Made by a program: the position numbers and the translations under genes
Shown here: positions 7,651 to 12,147 of the stretch, piece after piece
Layout of the letters: each line of letters starts with the position of its first letter
How positions within the stretch are numbered: the first letter of the stretch is position 1
The notes under the pieces: generated by a model
What the model saw: the letters and a program-made list of their open reading frames with translations, nothing else
Told to the model about the DNA's origin: nothing
Databases searched by the model: none
DNA from: UBA8437 sp003445035
GTDB taxonomy: Bacteria; Planctomycetota; Planctomycetia; Planctomycetales; Planctomycetaceae
Assembly: GCA_937901285.1 (NCBI GenBank)
Contig: CALCHI010000343.1
Location: forward strand, 1-12,147
Direction: 5' to 3'
DNA length: 12,147 nt

Positions 7651-10600
7651 GTGAGCCCGTCCCCGCTGCACGTTCTGCTGCTGCTGGCCGCCCTGGTCAT
7701 CGATGTCACCGCCGGCCGAATGGCCGCTGCCGAGAAGCCGCCGACGAGTCGTGATCCCCGGTTGGTGATCGAGCTGTTTTCTGCCGACCCCGACATCGTC
7801 ACTCCAACCGGCCTGGACGTTGACCACCTGGGTCGGGTGTTCGCGATCGAGAGCAACACGCATTTCCCGCCGAAGGGTTACGATCGACATCCCACCGATC
7901 GTCTGCTTGTCCTGCGTGACCGCGACGGTGACGGGCGAGCCGAGAAACCGACCGTGTTTGCCGACGGGTTCGTGCACGCGATGAGCGTTGCGGTCAGAAC
8001 GTCGTTCAAGTCCGGGCAACCCGACACGGTGCTGGTGGCGACGCGGAAGGAGGTGATGGCGCTGTGGGACGACGATGGCGACCTGGTGGCCGATCGCCGC
8101 CGCCGCATCCTCCACCTCGACACGCCCGGCAACTATCCGCACAACGGGCTGGCCGGTTTTGCCTTTGATGGCCGGGGCCACATGTTTGTCGGTCTCGGTG
8201 AGAACCTGGGGGCCAACTACAAGCTGATCGGCAGTGACGGGACGACCCTGGCCGGCGGAGGCGAAGGGGGCAACATCTATCGCTGCCGTCCCGACGGCTC
8301 GGAACTCAAATGGTTTGCCACCGGGTTCTGGAATCCCCATGCCAGTTGCGTGGACACCTTCGGACGTCTGTTCAGTGTCGACAACGATCCAGACAGCCTG
8401 CCTCCGTGTCGCCTGATGCACATCGTCGCCGGTGGCGACTACGGCTACCGTTACCGGAACGGCCGCAAGGGATTTCATCCGTTCACGAGTTGGAACGGCG
8501 AAATCCCTGGCACACTGCCGATGATGGCCGGCACCGGTGAGGCTCCTTCGGGGATGGTCGCCTACGAATCGATCGGGTTGCCCGACGAGTATCGCGGTGA
8601 CCTGCTGGTGACCAGTTGGGGAGATCATCGCATCGACCGCTTCCGGATGGTCGAACGCGGCGCGTCGTTCGAATCGGTCGCCGAGCCGTTGATCCAGGGC
8701 GGTGTGAATTTCCGGCCGGTGGGCCTGGCCACGGCACCGGACGGCAGCCTGTACTGCACCGACTGGGTGCTGAGGGACTACAAGGTGCACGGCCGTGGTC
8801 GGGTGTGGCGGATCCGCCAGAAACCGGTCCAGAAGGCCGAGTCGCCTCCGCCGGTGATCGACGTGGCGACGGTGACGCCCAAGCGGAGTGTCGACGAACT
8901 GACCGACCTGGTCGGATCGGCCCATCTTCCGCTCCGCCGTGCTGCTGCGGTGGCGTTGTCCGGGACCGACGCGGGTCGCCAACGGCTCGGAGAACTGATC
9001 TCTGATCCCCGGACCAGTTCGCGGTCGCGGATCGAGGTCCTGTGGGCGATAGCGTCGGTGGATCCCGAGACCAGGGATTACGGGTTCCTGCGACCAGGCC
9101 GGCAGCGGACACACCTGGGCGGAGGATCAACCGAGGTTGAGATCGCGGTGATCGATCTGATCGGGACTCCCCAGTTCCCCTTCGATGCCTCGAAACAGGA
9201 TTTTCTCCGGGACGAACAGGTGGCGGCGCTGCTGTGGGTGCCCGACCCGTTGGACCGGCCGGTTGCGACACCCGGACACCGGGCTCGCTGGGCGGCTGCA
9301 TCGATGCGACTGTTGTCGCTCGAGGCGGCACTCGGGCTGCTGGTTCCCGACGATCCCTTCCTGATGGCCGCCGTTTTGGAACGGGTGGTTCGCCGGGACG
9401 TTGCCGAACCGGACCTGTTGAAGGCCGTTCGTGTGGCACTGGACCGGTCCACCGGCGACAACAGGCGACGCCGGGCGATTCGTACGCTGCTGGCCCTGGC
9501 GGTGCGGAAGCGATTTCATGATCCGGCATTGGCCCGACGGATGCTCACCGGAGGTCCGTTCGATCCGGTCGTGAGACGCCTGGTGGTGCAGTGGGCGGCC
9601 GAGTCGGGCCGGAAGGAACTTCGGCCCGAGGTGGCCGCGATCCTCGACAATCCCGACATCACCGCGGACCTGTTCCGCACCACCCTGGCCGCACTCGACA
9701 TGCTCGATGGGGGAGACCCGAAAAAGATCGACAACACGGCCCCGGCCGACTATGTCCTGCCGCTACTGACCGACACCGGGCGGCCGCCGGCGGTGCGGTC
9801 ACTGGCGTTGCAACTGGTCGACCCCTCATCCGCGTCGCTGAACCGCAAGCTGTTCGCCGATCTGCTGGCTTCCGGTCACAAGAAGCTGGTTGCCGAGGCG
9901 GTGCGGACACTTGGCCTGTCGTCTCACTCCTTCGCCTCCGAGTTGTTGTTGGGTGTCGCCGAGGATTCGAAAAGGCTCCTGTCGGAACGTGCTGATGCCG
10001 TGGCGGGATTGGGGCGGTTTTCCCGGAGTCCGAAGGTGGCAGAAAAGTTGCGGCAGTGGGTCGCCGATCCCGGATCGCCGCTGCGGAGCGAGGCCTTGAG
10101 GTCGCTGCAGCCGACTTTGGTCACCGATGCAGGAAGTCGGTCGGTGGTGGCGAAGTTGATCGCGACGTTGACGACGGCCGGCAAACCGACCGCCTCCGAC
10201 CGTGACCTGGCTGATCGGCTGGCCACGTCGCTGGCCGTCGCCGGGCAGAACATTCCAGGAGCGTTGAAACAGGTGGCGGCCCACCGTCCTGATGATCTCC
10301 AGGGCTGGACCCAGTTGTTGACTCAAGGAGGTGACGCCGCGGCGGGTCGTCGGCTGTTCTTCCACCATGCCGGCCCCCAATGTGCTCGCTGCCACATGGC
10401 CAATGGACGAGGGCGGCGAGTGGGACCCGACCTGTCACTGATCGCTCGCTCTCGGAACCGACGGCAGTTGCTCGAGTCGGTCCTGGTGCCCAGCCGCGAA
10501 GTCGCTCCGCAGTTCACGTCGTGGACACTGGTGACGACTGACGGACGGGTGCTCAACGGGGTGATTGTCTACGAGAACCGTGACCGCTTGACGATCGAAG

Positions 10601-10749
10601 ACGCTGCCGGCAAGCAGACCAACCTGGCCAACACCGAGGTCGAGCTGAGAACGCCCCGGAAGACGTCACTGATGCCCGAAAAACTGATCGAGCGGATGTC
10701 GATCAGCGAGGTGCGAGATCTGCTGGCGTTTCTGGAGTCGTTGAAGTAG
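7651..10749 (+). CDS. PVC-type heme-binding CxxCH protein (beta-propeller, HEAT repeats, C-terminal cytochrome c)
   Basis: From the GTG at 7651 this is 1032 residues. Residues 1-27 are a signal peptide (PLHVLLLLAALVIDVTAG core, AAA before Glu28), so the protein is probably exported. Residues 35-388 form the membrane-bound-dehydrogenase-type beta-propeller, with the opening FSADPDIVTPTGLDVD, Asp-rich DRDGDG and DDDGD turns, and FRPVGLATAPDGSLYCTDW near the end. Residues 410-880 are helical and HEAT-like. Residues 895-1032 are the planctomycete heme-binding domain with CARCH at 911-915 and Met1008 in SLMPEKL as the likely sixth iron ligand. The family is thought to oxidise sugars or related substrates and pass electrons to heme, but the natural substrate is not known for most members. 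The gene ends 8 bases from the opposing aminotransferase gene. The domain order and length are usual for the family, and no frameshift is seen. Confidence 0.93.
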   Translation: MSPSPLHVLLLLAALVIDVTAGRMAAAEKPPTSRDPRLVIELFSADPDIVTPTGLDVDHLGRVFAIESNTHFPPKGYDRHPTDRLLVLRDRDGDGRAEKPTVFADGFVHAMSVAVRTSFKSGQPDTVLVATRKEVMALWDDDGDLVADRRRRILHLDTPGNYPHNGLAGFAFDGRGHMFVGLGENLGANYKLIGSDGTTLAGGGEGGNIYRCRPDGSELKWFATGFWNPHASCVDTFGRLFSVDNDPDSLPPCRLMHIVAGGDYGYRYRNGRKGFHPFTSWNGEIPGTLPMMAGTGEAPSGMVAYESIGLPDEYRGDLLVTSWGDHRIDRFRMVERGASFESVAEPLIQGGVNFRPVGLATAPDGSLYCTDWVLRDYKVHGRGRVWRIRQKPVQKAESPPPVIDVATVTPKRSVDELTDLVGSAHLPLRRAAAVALSGTDAGRQRLGELISDPRTSSRSRIEVLWAIASVDPETRDYGFLRPGRQRTHLGGGSTEVEIAVIDLIGTPQFPFDASKQDFLRDEQVAALLWVPDPLDRPVATPGHRARWAAASMRLLSLEAALGLLVPDDPFLMAAVLERVVRRDVAEPDLLKAVRVALDRSTGDNRRRRAIRTLLALAVRKRFHDPALARRMLTGGPFDPVVRRLVVQWAAESGRKELRPEVAAILDNPDITADLFRTTLAALDMLDGGDPKKIDNTAPADYVLPLLTDTGRPPAVRSLALQLVDPSSASLNRKLFADLLASGHKKLVAEAVRTLGLSSHSFASELLLGVAEDSKRLLSERADAVAGLGRFSRSPKVAEKLRQWVADPGSPLRSEALRSLQPTLVTDAGSRSVVAKLIATLTTAGKPTASDRDLADRLATSLAVAGQNIPGALKQVAAHRPDDLQGWTQLLTQGGDAAAGRRLFFHHAGPQCARCHMANGRGRRVGPDLSLIARSRNRRQLLESVLVPSREVAPQFTSWTLVTTDGRVLNGVIVYENRDRLTIEDAAGKQTNLANTEVELRTPRKTSLMPEKLIERMSISEVRDLLAFLESLK

Positions 10750-10757
10750 CCCCGGGT

Positions 10758-12011
10758 TCAGTTGGCCAGCACCTCGCTGAGTGCCGAAATGGTTCGCTCG
10801 ATTTCTTCGAGCGTGTTGTAGTGCAGGGCACTGATCCGCAGCGTGCCGCCGGGTTCGAGGCCCAGTGCTTCGGTCGCCGGCAACGCGTAGTGGTTGCCCG
10901 GCCAGGTAAAGATGCCACGCCGGCCCAGATGTTCGGCCAGTTCGCCGGAGCTGAGCCGATCGTGAGTGATCGAATAGGTTGCGACCCGTTGGTCGACGAG
11001 ATCGGGGTCGGTGATCCCGTGGATCGTGACACCGGGCAGACGGACCAGGCCGTCAAGCAATCCCAGTGACAACTCTCGTTCGTGTTCGCCAATTGCCCGG
11101 TAGGCTGCCGCCAGGGCCTGCCGCCGCGAGTCGGCTGTGGGATCAACGCCGCGGCCGAGGTCGGCCAGGTACTCGATCGCTTCGCCAACGCCGGCAATGC
11201 CCTCGTGGTTGCCCGTCCCGGTCATCCATTTGTCGGGCAGTTGGTTGGAGGCCGGACGCAGCTTGTAGGCCTTGAGTGACTCGAGCAAATCGCGGCGGCC
11301 CCAGAGCAGGCCGACATGAGGCCCGAAGAATTTGTAGGCCGAGCAGGCCAGGAGGTCGCAGTCCCAGGCCTCGACATCCAGCAACTGGTGCGGGGCCAGG
11401 TGGACCGCATCGACAAAGACCAGGGCACCAACCCGGTGGGCAGCCTGGGTGATTTCGGTGACGGGGTTGATCGAGCCGGAAAGGTTCGACGCGGCTCCGA
11501 CAGCAACCAGGCGGGTCGAATCGGTGATCTGGGCATGAAGGGTGTTGAGATCGAGGGTGGCCGTGTCGGGATGGATGGCCACGTGGTCGACGGCGACCCC
11601 GGCATCTTCGGCCGCCAGGGTCCAGGGGGTGACGTTGGCGTCGTGGTCGAGGCGGGAAACGAGGATCCGGTCACCGGGTTGCCAGGTGGAGGCCAACGCC
11701 CTTGAAACGGCCAGAGTCAACGTCGTCATGTTGGCGCCGAAGGCGACCGTGTCGGGGTCACTGGTTCCCAGAAAGTCGGCAGCAGCCTGGTGTGACGCGT
11801 CGAGCATCGCGTCACTTTCGACGCTGGTTGCAAACGGGCCACCGTGATTGGCGTTGGTGCCGATGAGGTAACTGCTGACGGCCTCGGCAACGCGGGCAGG
11901 CACCTGGCTTCCCGCTGCCCCATCCAGGAAGACGGCGGGACGACCGTCGACGGTGCGGTTGAAGGCCGGGAACTGGCTACGGACAGTGTCGAGATCGAAG
12001 CGGGCCGTCAT
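10758..12011 (-). CDS. class-V aminotransferase, cysteine-desulfurase-like (VC1184-type family)
   Basis: This 417-residue PLP enzyme belongs to fold type I, aminotransferase class V. The PLP-binding Lys is Lys227 in CSAYKFFGPHVG, Asp201 in FVDAVHLAPH contacts the pyridine nitrogen, and His123 in the LDHDAN segment stacks over the cofactor. The GTGNHEGIAG segment (265-274) is the usual phosphate-loop contact. Overall it matches the cysteine-desulfurase-like subfamily typified by Vibrio VC1184 rather than IscS or SufS. In true desulfurases the late Gly-x-His-Cys loop carries the persulfide Cys; here the segment GNHYAL has Tyr375 in place of Cys, so sulfur transfer from cysteine is doubtful and another PLP reaction is likely. 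No signal peptide, so cytoplasmic. It starts 23 bases after the stop of the acidic-tail gene on the same strand, suggesting one transcript. The ribosome binding site is weak (GAGTGG, 4 bases before ATG). Confidence 0.9.
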   Translation of the reverse strand: MTARFDLDTVRSQFPAFNRTVDGRPAVFLDGAAGSQVPARVAEAVSSYLIGTNANHGGPFATSVESDAMLDASHQAAADFLGTSDPDTVAFGANMTTLTLAVSRALASTWQPGDRILVSRLDHDANVTPWTLAAEDAGVAVDHVAIHPDTATLDLNTLHAQITDSTRLVAVGAASNLSGSINPVTEITQAAHRVGALVFVDAVHLAPHQLLDVEAWDCDLLACSAYKFFGPHVGLLWGRRDLLESLKAYKLRPASNQLPDKWMTGTGNHEGIAGVGEAIEYLADLGRGVDPTADSRRQALAAAYRAIGEHERELSLGLLDGLVRLPGVTIHGITDPDLVDQRVATYSITHDRLSSGELAEHLGRRGIFTWPGNHYALPATEALGLEPGGTLRISALHYNTLEEIERTISALSEVLAN

Positions 12012-12034
12012 GAGGCCACTCGCAGGATTCGTCT

Positions 12035-12147
12035 CTACTTGTCCGATTTCTCGTCGGATTCAGCCTCGGCGTCGTCCGAAGCTTCCTCTTCGGCCGTTTC
12101 CTCTTCAGCCGTTTCCTCTTCAGCCGTTTCCTCTTCGGCCGTTTCCT
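12035..12147 (-). CDS. 3' end of a gene encoding an acidic repeat tail (product unknown)
   Basis: On the minus strand a frame enters from the right edge and ends at TAG 12035-12037. The visible 36 or so residues are a tail of EETAE pentapeptides (four full copies) followed by EASDDAEAESDEKSDK. The composition is almost wholly Glu, Asp, Ala, Ser, Thr and a few Lys, so it is surely disordered and strongly negative. Such tails occur on some ribosomal proteins, chaperones and translocase parts in planctomycetes, but nothing of the folded part is visible and I do not assign a family. The downstream aminotransferase starts 23 bases later on the same strand. The alternative frames give improbable Ser/Val, Phe/Leu or Pro/Gln repeats, and the proper stop after a charged end supports the chosen frame. 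Confidence 0.7.
   Translation of the reverse strand, partial: ETAEEETAEEETAEEETAEEEASDDAEAESDEKSDK
12083..12147. repeat. 15-base tandem repeat, about 4.3 copies, cut by window edge
   Basis: The unit TTCCTCTTCRGCCGT (plus strand) repeats at 12083, 12098, 12113 and 12128, with a partial fifth copy at 12143. Copies differ only at one position (G or A), a synonymous third base (GCC or GCT) when read as EETAE on the minus strand. A multiple of three bases keeps the frame, so copy-number change would lengthen or shorten the protein tail without breaking it. Confidence 0.9.

Noticed and set aside
6528..7754. Plus-strand open frame of 408 codons spanning the EamA gene
   Set aside because: It is antisense to a clear ten-helix transporter and its product is Gln/Arg/Gly-rich without motifs.
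7609..9114. Minus-strand open frame of 501 codons
   Set aside because: It is antisense to the PVC-type propeller region and has no recognisable domain. The sense frame has a signal peptide, propeller motifs and a heme site.
1..12147. CRISPR array, tRNA, rRNA, insertion sequence, prophage or defence cassette
   Set aside because: I looked for spaced direct repeats, cloverleaf-like segments, transposase motifs and terminal inverted repeats and found none. The only repeat is the coding 15-base array at the right edge.

Overview
This is a GC-rich bacterial window that reads as a chromosomal segment from a planctomycete (phylum Planctomycetota). The strongest evidence is two c-type cytochrome architectures that are hallmarks of the Planctomycetes-Verrucomicrobia-Chlamydiae group. 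One is a PSCyt1-PSCyt2-PSD1 protein with two CxxCH motifs. The other is a PVC-type beta-propeller/HEAT/CxxCH protein. Weak or absent Shine-Dalgarno sites on several genes and a thioredoxin-like domain of a style I know from planctomycetes agree with this.

Layout from left to right: a PSCyt/PSD1 cytochrome on the minus strand, starting at 2480 and running off the left edge; a divergent plus-strand group made of a small TPR protein, a cytoplasmic M28-family metallopeptidase and, after a 159-base gap, a large membrane-anchored protein ending in a thioredoxin-like domain; a minus-strand EamA-family transporter whose 3' end overlaps that last gene tail to tail by 26 bases; a plus-strand PVC-type heme protein preceded by a 175-base divergent intergenic region; a minus-strand class-V aminotransferase / cysteine-desulfurase-like protein ending 8 bases from it; and the 3' end of a minus-strand gene encoding a highly acidic repeat tail, which enters from the right edge and lies 23 bases upstream of the aminotransferase. 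No intergenic stretch exceeds 300 bases, and gene density is high.

The genes do not form one obvious pathway. The two cytochromes are probably exported, and families of this kind are often found near polysaccharide or sulfatase loci in planctomycetes, but no sulfatase, sigma factor or DUF1501 partner is visible here. The TPR and M28 genes are adjacent and co-directional and may be co-transcribed. The aminotransferase and the acidic-tail gene probably share a transcript. I see no tRNA, rRNA, CRISPR array, insertion sequence, phage gene or recognisable defence cassette, so I do not claim a new multi-gene system. The points most worth a second look are a thioredoxin-like domain that has lost both redox cysteines, a GH32/levanase-like module fused behind PSD1, a desulfurase-like enzyme with Tyr where the catalytic Cys usually sits, and a 15-base tandem repeat coding an acidic protein tail.
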